DNA of 35,073 nt, taken from NCBI GenBank assembly GCA_024684115.1, contig JAIKXP010000132.1, forward strand, positions 1-35,073. Direction: 5' to 3'. The DNA comes from Sphaerochaetaceae bacterium (lineage in GTDB: Bacteria; Spirochaetota; Spirochaetia; Sphaerochaetales; Sphaerochaetaceae). This document shows, piece by piece, positions 17,597 to 25,245 of the stretch. Within the stretch, counting starts at the first letter, position 1, and each line of letters begins with the position of its first letter. Made by a program: the position numbers and the translations under genes. Under the pieces are notes generated by a model. It did not search any database, was not told the origin of the DNA, and saw only the letters and a list, made by a program, of their open reading frames with translations.

Positions 17597-17621
17597 AGAA
17601 ATAATGGAATAAGACTATCAT
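17593..17621 (+). promoter_or_regulatory. Predicted promoter of ligA, leaderless
   Basis: TTGAAG at 17593-17598, a 17-base spacer and TATCAT at 17616-17621 form a good housekeeping-type promoter. The ligA ATG at 17628 begins 6 bases after the -10. There is no Shine-Dalgarno sequence. The -35 overlaps the end of rsmD. Confidence 0.6.
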
Positions 17622-17627
17622 TTAAAT

Positions 17628-19730
17628 ATGAAAATGGAAGATATACAGGAAAGGGCCCTGCAACTCAGGACCCTCCTTCTGAGATACCAGCACTCTTACT
17701 ACGTTACCGGAAAGGCGGAAGTCTCCGACCTTGAGTACGACAGGCTTTTTGATGAACTCTCTTCCATTGAAGAGAAGTACCCTGAACTTAAAACTCCTGA
17801 TTCACCTACGCAGAGGGTGGGAAGTGACCTTACCTCTGATTTCCCTGAAGTGCAGCACAGCATTCCTGTCCTGAGCCTGGATAAGGCCTACAGCGCCCAG
17901 GAGGTACTCTCCTTCATGGAAAGGTGCACGAAAAACGCATCCAGCGAAAAACTCAGCTTTGTTCTTGAAGAAAAGATAGACGGTTTTTCAATTGTTCTTT
18001 ACTACCGTGACGGGGTGCTGGAGAGGGCAGTTACCAGAGGAAACGGATATGTCGGAAATGACGTTACTGCAAACGTGAAGACCATTCAGGCTGTGCCTCT
18101 GAGGCTTACAAAGCCTGAGACTCTGGCAGTAAGGGGAGAAGTATTTCTTCCAAAAGAGGACTTTGAAAGAATAAACCTTGCTCTGGACGAGCCCTATGCA
18201 AACCCCAGAAACCTGGCCGCCGGAACAATCAGAAGAATAAAGAGTTCTGATACTGCAAGGGTGCCTCTCTCGGTTTTCTGCTATGAAGGATTCTGGGAAA
18301 ACTCCACCCCGTTCTACGACCACCTTCACATTTTGAGGGAACTTAAGGACCTGGGGTTCAAGGTAGACAGCCACTTAAGCTGCTTCTGCCGCACACGAGA
18401 AGAGGCTGAAGAAAAACTCAGGGACGCAGGGCTTGAGGGCTTTGCCGGAAGTTTTGAAGACCTCGCTGAAGACATAAAGAAGAGAAGCTCAGACAGACCG
18501 CACCTGCCTTATGAAATAGACGGACTTGTACTTAAGGTAAACGAGATCGGTCAGAGAGAGCTCATGGGCTGGACTGAACACCACCCAAAGTGGGCCATGG
18601 CCTACAAGTTTGAGGCTCCACAGGCTGAGGCTATAGTACAGGATATAGATGTACAGGTCGGCAGAACCGGCAGGATTACACCAATGGCCAGAATCTCTGC
18701 CACCGAGCTTTCGGGCTCGGTAATAAGAAATATTACCCTTCACAACCAGGATTATGTAGATGAACTTGAGCTTGCCATAGGAGACACAGTTTCCATCAGC
18801 AAGAGGGGAGATGTAATTCCTGCGGTTGAAAACGTAACTGAGAAAAACAGCAGGGGAAACACCACATGGCAGATGCCATCCCTATGTCCCGTCTGCTCCT
18901 CTCCGTTAATCAGAAAGGGTGCCCACCATTTCTGCAGCAATCCTTCCTGTCCGGCAAGGGAAAAGGGAAGGCTTGAGTTCTTCTGCGCAAAGAAGCAGAT
19001 GGATATAGAAGGCCTTGGAAGCAAAACCATTGAACTGCTGTACGACAGGGGCTACATAAAAACCATACAGGATATTTTTACCTTTAACTGGACCTCCCTC
19101 ATAGACAGGGAGGAGGGCTTCGGGCTCAAGAAGACAGAGGCCATAGAAAAGGCCGTAAAGGAAGCGGTTAAGGCTCCTTTCCGCCGCGTTCTTGTATCTC
19201 TCGGGATTCCTGAATTCGGAAAGAAGGCCGTGGATCTTGTCGTAGAGAACGGCTTTGACAGTATGGACAGGCTTTTAAATGAGGCTACTGTCGAAAAGCT
19301 CTCGGCAATAGGCGGAATAGGACCTGTTACGGCAAAGTACATAGTAGATTCGCTTCATGAGGAAGAGACTCTCAACCTCATCTCTGATTTAAGGCTCTTC
19401 GGTCTTAACATGAGTGAGAAAGAGAAGGAAGAGAACACGGAAGATCAGATTTTTGCCGGTCAGAGCTGGTGTGTTACGGGAACGTTCGAACACTTCAAGC
19501 CCAGAGACAAGGCAATGGAAGAGATAAAGAAAAGGGGTGGAACGGAGGTCAGTTCTGTCTCCTCTAAGACCAGCTGTCTGCTGGCCGGAGAGAACGCCGG
19601 AAGCAAGCTGCAGAAGGCAATCAGCCTTGGGGTTAAGGTTGTAAGTGAAGAGGAGTTTCTGAAGATGACCGGTCTATTCAGGAAAGAAGAGAGCACTGGC
19701 GGTGAGAGCCAGCCGGATCTTTTCGGGTAA
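17628..19730 (+). CDS. ligA: NAD-dependent DNA ligase
   Basis: LigA seals nicks in replication and repair, using NAD+ as the adenylate donor. The 700-residue protein has the Ia domain with YDRLFDEL (about 37-44). The adenylation motif is EEKIDGFS, with nucleophile Lys116. An OB-fold (about 320-400) follows, then a four-cysteine zinc finger (about 420-444), helix-hairpin-helix repeats (about 450-590) and a C-terminal BRCT domain (about 610-685). The ATG at 17628 fits a leaderless mRNA; a second in-frame ATG at 17634 cannot be excluded. It is probably the first gene of a unit continuing into the ModE-type gene. Confidence 0.96.
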   Translation: MKMEDIQERALQLRTLLLRYQHSYYVTGKAEVSDLEYDRLFDELSSIEEKYPELKTPDSPTQRVGSDLTSDFPEVQHSIPVLSLDKAYSAQEVLSFMERCTKNASSEKLSFVLEEKIDGFSIVLYYRDGVLERAVTRGNGYVGNDVTANVKTIQAVPLRLTKPETLAVRGEVFLPKEDFERINLALDEPYANPRNLAAGTIRRIKSSDTARVPLSVFCYEGFWENSTPFYDHLHILRELKDLGFKVDSHLSCFCRTREEAEEKLRDAGLEGFAGSFEDLAEDIKKRSSDRPHLPYEIDGLVLKVNEIGQRELMGWTEHHPKWAMAYKFEAPQAEAIVQDIDVQVGRTGRITPMARISATELSGSVIRNITLHNQDYVDELELAIGDTVSISKRGDVIPAVENVTEKNSRGNTTWQMPSLCPVCSSPLIRKGAHHFCSNPSCPAREKGRLEFFCAKKQMDIEGLGSKTIELLYDRGYIKTIQDIFTFNWTSLIDREEGFGLKKTEAIEKAVKEAVKAPFRRVLVSLGIPEFGKKAVDLVVENGFDSMDRLLNEATVEKLSAIGGIGPVTAKYIVDSLHEEETLNLISDLRLFGLNMSEKEKEENTEDQIFAGQSWCVTGTFEHFKPRDKAMEEIKKRGGTEVSSVSSKTSCLLAGENAGSKLQKAISLGVKVVSEEEFLKMTGLFRKEESTGGESQPDLFG

Positions 19731-19740
19731 GGAGGTTCTT

Positions 19741-20106
19741 ATGAAACTGAAGACCAAAATCTATCTTGAAGATGATAACGGTAAATTCATGGGTATAGGT
19801 GTGCTGTGGCTTTTAAACAGCATTCAGAGGCTCGGTTCCTTAAGGGCCGCAGCTGCAGACCTGGGTATTTCCTACTCAAAGGCCTATTCCATGGTTGAAA
19901 ACCTTGAAAATGCCCTGGAACACAGGATAATAGAGCGTAAGAGGGGTGGAAAAGACAGGGTCGGAGCCTGCCTTACTCCTTTTGCAACTTCATTTCTAGA
20001 AATATATGACGACTTTCAGAAGAAGTGTAAGGTTCTTCTTGAGAAGCCTTTTGATGAATTCATGGAAGAATACGTGAAACTGGAATCAGACGGAGAAAAA
20101 CAATGA
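19741..20106 (+). CDS. ModE-type winged-helix DNA-binding protein, no ligand domain
   Basis: The 121-residue protein corresponds to the N-terminal DNA-binding domain of the molybdate regulator ModE. The pattern is GIGVLWLLNSIQRLGSLRAAAADLGISYSKAYSMVENLE (about 18-56), then RKRGGKDRVGACLTPFA (about 66-82). The molybdate-binding TOBE domains of full-length ModE are missing, as in many short family members. AAGGAGG at 19729-19735 fixes the ATG at 19741. It sits 10 bases after ligA and overlaps the phosphofructokinase start by 4 bases (ATGA). Its effector and targets are unknown. A paralogue begins at 34826. Confidence 0.85.
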   Translation: MKLKTKIYLEDDNGKFMGIGVLWLLNSIQRLGSLRAAAADLGISYSKAYSMVENLENALEHRIIERKRGGKDRVGACLTPFATSFLEIYDDFQKKCKVLLEKPFDEFMEEYVKLESDGEKQ

Positions 20107-21422
20107 GCGGGAAACACGATTTTTCAATTAACAAGCTGGGAGAAGCAAAGATTCTTTCACCCATGATTGCAAATATGGGAAGGGACAGCTTCTCGGATTT
20201 CATTGAAGACGAAGACAGGGTTGTATTCAACCTTGAAACAAAAGTAGAAGACGGAAGGAGGGTTTCCGTTTCAGAAGACACCCTCGAGGTGGCCGGAGCC
20301 AGAAGGAAGATCTACTTCAACCCGGCCCATGTTCACGCCGCAATTGCTACCTGCGGAGGAATCTGCCCGGGACTTAACAACGTAATCAGGTCCGTAGTGC
20401 GCTGCCTCTGGTACAGCTACGGGGTGCACAGAATCTCAGGAATCCCCTACGGCTACCAGGGTCTTCTTCCTGAAAGCAGATATCCTATCATTGAACTTAA
20501 CCCGTCCCTTGTGGACGATATTCAGGAGAAGGGAGGCACCATTCTCGGTTCAGCCAGAGGTGGCGGAGACCGCACCTCTGAGATAGTAGACACTCTTGAG
20601 CAGCTGAATATAAACATTCTCTTCACAGTCGGTGGAGACGGTACCCTCAGAGGCGCCTATGATATTGCCCAGGAGGTAAAGAAGAGGGGGCTGAAGATAG
20701 CTGTTGTCGGTATTCCAAAGACCATAGACAACGACCTTGCCTTTATCCAGACTTCCTTCGGTTTTGATACAGCCGTATCTCTTGCCGTTCCGGTAATAAG
20801 AGGGGCACACGTTGAGGCCAAGAATGCAATCAACGGTGTCGGACTTGTAAAGGTTATGGGAAGGGGAAGCGGTTTTATTGCTGCCCACGCCAGCCTGGCC
20901 CAGAGCGATGTCAACTTCTGCCTTATCCCGGAAAACCCTTTTGACCTTGACGGACCGAACGGACTGCTGTCCCATCTCAAGAGGCGTCTTGAGGACAGAG
21001 ACCACGCTGTCATACTGGTGGCGGAAGGTGCCGGTCAGGACATTGTCCCTGCCACGGGACTTAAAGATGCCAGCGGAAACACCAGGTTCACTGATATAGG
21101 AGTCTTCCTCAAGGAAAAGATAGAGGAGTACTTCAAGAAAGAGGGACTTGAGGTTAACGTGAAGTATATAGACCCGTCTTACACCATCAGGAGCGCACCG
21201 GCAGACAGCTATGACAGTATCTACTGCGCAAGACTCGGTGCAAATGCAGTTCATGCGGCCATGGCAGGAAAGACGGAGCTTCTGGTAAGTATGATAAACA
21301 ACTGTTTCATACACATGCCTATCAAGGAAGCTGTTTCCAGGAGAAACAGAATTAATACTGAGAGTGCATTCTGGCGAGATGTACTTGAGAATACAAGACA
21401 GCCTGAATCAATGAAAAACTAA
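20103..21422 (+). CDS. 6-phosphofructokinase, plant/trypanosome-like long form
   Basis: This enzyme phosphorylates fructose 6-phosphate in glycolysis. The 439-residue protein is longer than the 320-residue E. coli PfkA, with an N-terminal extension of about 75 residues before the core (ATCGGICPGLNNVIR, 82-96). The donor-site motif is GGDGT (177-181); Gly at its fourth position favours ATP, whereas PPi-dependent enzymes have Asp there. The catalytic loop is PKTIDND (205-211), with Lys where bacterial ATP enzymes have Gly, as in the ATP-dependent plant/trypanosome subgroup. ATP use is therefore predicted, though many spirochaete homologues are annotated as PPi-dependent. It is coupled to the preceding regulator gene. 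Confidence 0.9.
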   Translation: MSGKHDFSINKLGEAKILSPMIANMGRDSFSDFIEDEDRVVFNLETKVEDGRRVSVSEDTLEVAGARRKIYFNPAHVHAAIATCGGICPGLNNVIRSVVRCLWYSYGVHRISGIPYGYQGLLPESRYPIIELNPSLVDDIQEKGGTILGSARGGGDRTSEIVDTLEQLNINILFTVGGDGTLRGAYDIAQEVKKRGLKIAVVGIPKTIDNDLAFIQTSFGFDTAVSLAVPVIRGAHVEAKNAINGVGLVKVMGRGSGFIAAHASLAQSDVNFCLIPENPFDLDGPNGLLSHLKRRLEDRDHAVILVAEGAGQDIVPATGLKDASGNTRFTDIGVFLKEKIEEYFKKEGLEVNVKYIDPSYTIRSAPADSYDSIYCARLGANAVHAAMAGKTELLVSMINNCFIHMPIKEAVSRRNRINTESAFWRDVLENTRQPESMKN

Positions 21423-21432
21423 GGAAGGGTTT

Positions 21433-23247
21433 ATGCTGAGGAAAGGAAAGGTTATCCACCTTGCACTGATGGATACCTGTTGTATTGCTATTGCAAATAT
21501 ATTGGGACACTGGCTTGTTACGGGAAACATTCATGACTTTAATCCCAAAATACTTATCGGTGTTGTTTTACTGTATGAGGCTTCCCTTCTTGTTTCAGGG
21601 TTCTACAGAATAAGGATTGCAAACAGCTCAATAGAACTTGTAAGGAAGGCTGTAATCTACCTTGTACCGGTAACGCTTCTAGCCTTCTTTGTCTGCGGCA
21701 TGCTTTACGGGTTCACGGGAAATCTGTGCAGGAGCGTACTGGCCGGCGGAATTCTGTCATTTATGGCTGTAATTGCCATGCGTACCCTATACAGAATGAT
21801 GCTCATGAGGGCAAGTCTTGAGAAGAACGGCAACCTGCCCACAGCCCTAGTCTACGGAGCCGGTGAGCTCGGTTCAGCCATGGCAAGGCTTTCCGGAAAG
21901 GGAAAGTTTCCGTACAGGGTTACAGGTTTTATTGATGATGACCCGAAGCTTCACGGAGAGTACCAGTTTGATGTGCCCGTCCTGGGATCCATAAAGGATT
22001 TAAAATCAATCTTCTCTTCCCGAAAGTTCAACTACCTCATAATAGCCGTAACCGGTATTTCTCCGGATAAGGTTCATAAGGCTGCAACTGAAGCGAAAAA
22101 TGCAGGAGTGGAAGTAAAGATAGTTCCGGCCCTGTTCGAGGCAAAGGGAAGGGCAGATGTGTCTGTCAGAGATATTGACTACGCAGACCTTCTGGGCAGA
22201 AAACTCTACACAATAGACAAAGAGCCCCTGTTTGACATGCTCGACGGCAAGACTGTTCTGGTAACAGGAGCCGGCGGCTCAATCGGAAGTGAAATCTGCA
22301 GACAGATTCTTAACTACAACCCCAGGCGCCTGATTCTTCTTGATATTGATGAAACAGAGCTTCATGACGGAGCCCTGAGGCTCTTGGGTTATGAGGGTGA
22401 GTGGTCTGATACGGTTGTACCGGTTGTATGTGACATAAGAAACGCTGAGAAGGTTCAGAGGATACTGGACCAGTACAAACCGGACCTTATCTTCCACGCT
22501 GCTGCCTACAAGCATGTTCCGCTTATGGAGAAATTTCCTGAAGAAGCAGTTACTACGAATATCTGCGGAAGCTACAATGTCTTCTCTGCTGCAAAGAAGA
22601 GCGGGGTCAAGAAGGTTGTAGTAATCTCAACCGACAAGGCTGTAAACCCGACAAACGTAATGGGCTGCACCAAGAGGGTTGTAGAGATGATGGCTTCTGC
22701 CTTAAACAGCCCGAAGACGGAGTTCTGCTGCGTGAGGTTCGGAAACGTAATAGGCTCAAGAGGCTCCATGCTTCCGCTGTTCCTTGAAGAGATTAAGGCA
22801 GGCCACCCGATTACGGTCACCGACCGCAGAATCATAAGGTACTTCATGGCCATTCCTGAAGCAGTATCTCTCGTATTCAGGGCTGCTACAATTGCAAAGG
22901 GCGGAGAAGTCATGGTTCTTGATATGGGTGAGCCGGTTAAGATATATGACTTTGCACAGCACCTGATAGATGTCTTCGGTGACGGAAGGTCCTCCATTAA
23001 GGTCATAGGACTGAGACCGGGAGAGAAACTGTACGAGGAGCTTCTTGCAGACAAGGATAACACCATTCCGACTGAGGCGGACAAGATCTTCAAGGCAAGG
23101 GTTTTGAAATCTGCCTTTGAGGAGGACACTCTTAAAGACTTTATTGACGGAATAAAGAACATAAAGCCTCAAGAGGTTGAACCGCTTCTGAGGTCCCTTG
23201 TTCCTGAGTTTGACCACCATCTGAACAAAAACGGTGAGAGCGGCTGA
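21433..23247 (+). CDS. Membrane nucleotide-sugar 4,6-dehydratase (WbpM/PglF/CapD family)
   Basis: The 604-residue protein has an N-terminal membrane part of four hydrophobic segments (about 8-115). Next is a CoA-binding-like Rossmann domain (GAGELGSAMARL, about 141-152). The C-terminal short-chain dehydrogenase domain has VTGAGGSIGSE at 277-287 and STDKAVNPTNVMGCTK at 399-414. Met410 replaces the usual catalytic Tyr and Lys414 is kept, the pattern of UDP-GlcNAc C4,C6-dehydratases that start bacillosamine or QuiNAc synthesis for surface glycans or glycoproteins. AAGGAAGG precedes the ATG. The exact substrate is not determined by sequence. Confidence 0.9.
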   Translation: MLRKGKVIHLALMDTCCIAIANILGHWLVTGNIHDFNPKILIGVVLLYEASLLVSGFYRIRIANSSIELVRKAVIYLVPVTLLAFFVCGMLYGFTGNLCRSVLAGGILSFMAVIAMRTLYRMMLMRASLEKNGNLPTALVYGAGELGSAMARLSGKGKFPYRVTGFIDDDPKLHGEYQFDVPVLGSIKDLKSIFSSRKFNYLIIAVTGISPDKVHKAATEAKNAGVEVKIVPALFEAKGRADVSVRDIDYADLLGRKLYTIDKEPLFDMLDGKTVLVTGAGGSIGSEICRQILNYNPRRLILLDIDETELHDGALRLLGYEGEWSDTVVPVVCDIRNAEKVQRILDQYKPDLIFHAAAYKHVPLMEKFPEEAVTTNICGSYNVFSAAKKSGVKKVVVISTDKAVNPTNVMGCTKRVVEMMASALNSPKTEFCCVRFGNVIGSRGSMLPLFLEEIKAGHPITVTDRRIIRYFMAIPEAVSLVFRAATIAKGGEVMVLDMGEPVKIYDFAQHLIDVFGDGRSSIKVIGLRPGEKLYEELLADKDNTIPTEADKIFKARVLKSAFEEDTLKDFIDGIKNIKPQEVEPLLRSLVPEFDHHLNKNGESG

Positions 23248-23298
23248 GCGCAGGTGTTCAGGATTTAAATTTTAGAAGCATTATCTGGTTTTTTATGT

Positions 23299-23304
23299 TA
23301 TCAT
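23299..23304 (+). promoter_or_regulatory. Possible -10 element of argR
   Basis: TATCAT at 23299-23304 lies 31 bases before the argR GTG. It would give a start near 23311 and a leader that contains the ribosome-binding site. The -35 at 17-base spacing (AAGCAT, 23276-23281) is weak. No convincing ARG-box palindrome was found nearby, so autoregulation is not supported by sight. Confidence 0.3.
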
Positions 23305-23335
23305 TGCCATTAGTGCATAAGGATGAGGAGAAAAA

Positions 23336-23803
23336 GTGAAACAGAGACACGACAGACTTGAAGTATTAAAGAGCATTATCAAGAAGAATAAGATAGACAG
23401 CCAGGATTCATTACTGCAGATGCTTAAGGCAGAGGGTTTTGATGTAACTCAGGCAACATTATCAAGAGACCTTAAGATGCTGAAGGTAGGAAAGATTTCC
23501 GACGGCTGGAACGGATACTATTATTCCCTTCCTGAAAATGAGCTTGTTGCCGAGAGTGAGAAGAGTTATATCCAGGACGTAAGAAGGGGTATACTCTCAA
23601 TTGAGTTCTCTGGAAACATTGGAGTCATCAAGACAAGAAGCGGCCATGCAAACAGTGTATGTGTAGCTCTTGATGTTCTCGGACTGCCTGAAATCCTCGG
23701 TACTGTTGCCGGAGATGACACAATTTTCGTAATTCTCCGCGAAGGAATGACAAAAGAGGACCTCAGAGAGGATTTTAAGGTAAGAATTCCTGAAATAGAC
23801 TAG
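23336..23803 (+). CDS. argR: Arginine repressor ArgR
   Basis: ArgR is a hexameric arginine-responsive transcription regulator of arginine synthesis and catabolism. The 155-residue protein has the N-terminal winged helix (RLEVLKSIIKKNKIDSQDSLLQMLKAEGFDVTQATLSRDLKML, about 7-49). The C-terminal oligomerisation and arginine-binding domain has the signature GTVAGDDTIFVI (about 122-133). The start is a GTG with GGATGAGGAG upstream. It appears monocistronic, and no arginine pathway gene is next to it in the window. Confidence 0.93.
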   Translation: MKQRHDRLEVLKSIIKKNKIDSQDSLLQMLKAEGFDVTQATLSRDLKMLKVGKISDGWNGYYYSLPENELVAESEKSYIQDVRRGILSIEFSGNIGVIKTRSGHANSVCVALDVLGLPEILGTVAGDDTIFVILREGMTKEDLREDFKVRIPEID

Positions 23804-23811
23804 TTTTTTTC

Positions 23812-23840
23812 TTAACACTTTGTGTCATAAGTCATACAAT
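23812..23840 (+). promoter_or_regulatory. Predicted promoter in the argR-MATE gap
   Basis: TTAACA at 23812-23817, a 17-base spacer and TACAAT at 23835-23840 make a good housekeeping-type promoter. The predicted start, near 23847, falls inside the left arm of the following hairpin terminator. It is the only promoter candidate seen for the MATE gene. Confidence 0.5.
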
Positions 23841-23843
23841 CAC

Positions 23844-23871
23844 CACGGACCTGGAGGGTCCGTGTTTTTTT
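23844..23871 (+). terminator. Intrinsic terminator after argR
   Basis: CACGGACC at 23844-23851 pairs perfectly with GGTCCGTG at 23857-23864 around the loop TGGAG, followed by seven Ts (23865-23871). It lies 40 bases after the argR stop and touches the MATE ATG at 23872. Confidence 0.88.
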
Positions 23872-25242
23872 ATGGCGGCTATATCTTTAATCAGGAAAAA
23901 TGAAACAGACATGACTCAGGGTAATATCTTTACCCATATTGTTGCTTTTGCAATTCCTCTTCTTATGGGGAACCTGTTTCAGCAGCTCTACAATACTGTA
24001 GATACCTGGGTCGTAGGAAACTACGTTGGAAAGGTTGCCTTCTCAGCCGTCGGGCAGGTAAGCCCGGTTACAAATACGGTCATAGGTTTCTTCTCCGGTT
24101 TCTCAAGCGGTGCCAGTGTAGTTATTTCAAGATACTTTGGAGCCCATGACAGGGAAAACGTATCAAAAGCTGTCCATACCTATGTTACAGCCACCCTCAT
24201 ACTCTGTGTTGTGTTCACAATCCTCGGAACCCTGATTGTTCCGCTCATGATAGACATACTGGATTCCCACGCAGAAGTTGCCGCAGAGCAGGCCATATAT
24301 CTGAGAATCTACTTTGCAGGTGTTTCAGGTCTAATGATTTACAACATGGGATCTGCCATACTCAGGGCCATAGGAAACTCAACCTTTCCGTTCTTATTCC
24401 TGCTTGTTTCAACCGTTGTGAACATTGTCCTGGACCTCATTTTCGTAATTAAGTTCAACATGGGAACTCAGGGAGTTGCCACCGCAACCGTTCTGGCTCA
24501 GCTAGTCTCTGCGGTACTGGTAGTAATTGTTCTTCTGAGGACGGAAACTGTTGTCAGGGTTAATCTGAGAAATCTCAGAATAAATGGTGAAATCCTTAAG
24601 AGCGAGATTCGCATAGGTTTCCCCAGTGCCATACAGATGTCGATTACGGCATTTTCAAACGTATTTGTCTACAGCTACATAAACTTCTTCGGAACAGATA
24701 TAACCGGAGGCTGGACGGCTTACAACAAGATAGACCAGCTGTTCTTCCTGCCCATGCAGAGCATATCCATGGCAACTACAACATTTGTAGGTCAGAACCT
24801 GGGAGCGGGGGATATAAAGAGGGCAAGAAGGGGAGTCGGAACGGCCCTCATGATGGCCTTTGCTTCAACGCTGTGTCTTGTAATACCGGTCATGATTTTT
24901 GCTCCTCATATTGTGTCTCTCTTTATTGATGACAGTGAAGCCGGAGTCATTAATTACGGCACCATGTTCCTGCGTATGAACGGACTCTTCTTCCTGGCTG
25001 CCTGTGTGAACCAGGTTCTCGGAGCTGCCATGAGAGGATGCGGAAAGAGCGAGATGGCCATGATTGCCATGCTGTTCTCCTTTGTTCTTTTCAGGCAGGT
25101 TTACCTTTTTGTCGTAACACGATATATTGCAAATACACCACAGACAGTTGGTATCTCATTTCCGGTAGGCTGGACAGTCTGCAGCATAATCATAGGGATC
25201 TTCTATCTCGTGGCATTTCCAAAGGAAAGGTCAAATAAATAA
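23872..25242 (+). CDS. MATE family efflux transporter
   Basis: This is a cation-coupled multidrug or metabolite exporter, 456 residues with about 12 membrane helices. Family hallmarks are MTQGNIFTHIVAFAIPLLMGNLFQQLYNTVDTWVVGNYVG (from residue 14) and the repeat in the second half (SAIQMSITAFSNVFVYSYINFFG, about 244-266; TTFVGQNLGAG, about 302-312). The start is uncertain. ATG 23872 directly follows a terminator T-run, ATG 23911 begins at MTQGNI, and neither has a ribosome-binding site. Related proteins often carry about ten residues before the MTxGxI motif, which favours 23872. The substrate cannot be predicted. Confidence 0.88.
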   Translation: MAAISLIRKNETDMTQGNIFTHIVAFAIPLLMGNLFQQLYNTVDTWVVGNYVGKVAFSAVGQVSPVTNTVIGFFSGFSSGASVVISRYFGAHDRENVSKAVHTYVTATLILCVVFTILGTLIVPLMIDILDSHAEVAAEQAIYLRIYFAGVSGLMIYNMGSAILRAIGNSTFPFLFLLVSTVVNIVLDLIFVIKFNMGTQGVATATVLAQLVSAVLVVIVLLRTETVVRVNLRNLRINGEILKSEIRIGFPSAIQMSITAFSNVFVYSYINFFGTDITGGWTAYNKIDQLFFLPMQSISMATTTFVGQNLGAGDIKRARRGVGTALMMAFASTLCLVIPVMIFAPHIVSLFIDDSEAGVINYGTMFLRMNGLFFLAACVNQVLGAAMRGCGKSEMAMIAMLFSFVLFRQVYLFVVTRYIANTPQTVGISFPVGWTVCSIIIGIFYLVAFPKERSNK

Positions 25243-25245
25243 GAT

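Noticed and set aside
23248-23335. ARG box or terminator upstream of argR
   Set aside because: No palindrome resembling the arginine operator and no stem with T-run could be found in this 88-base gap.
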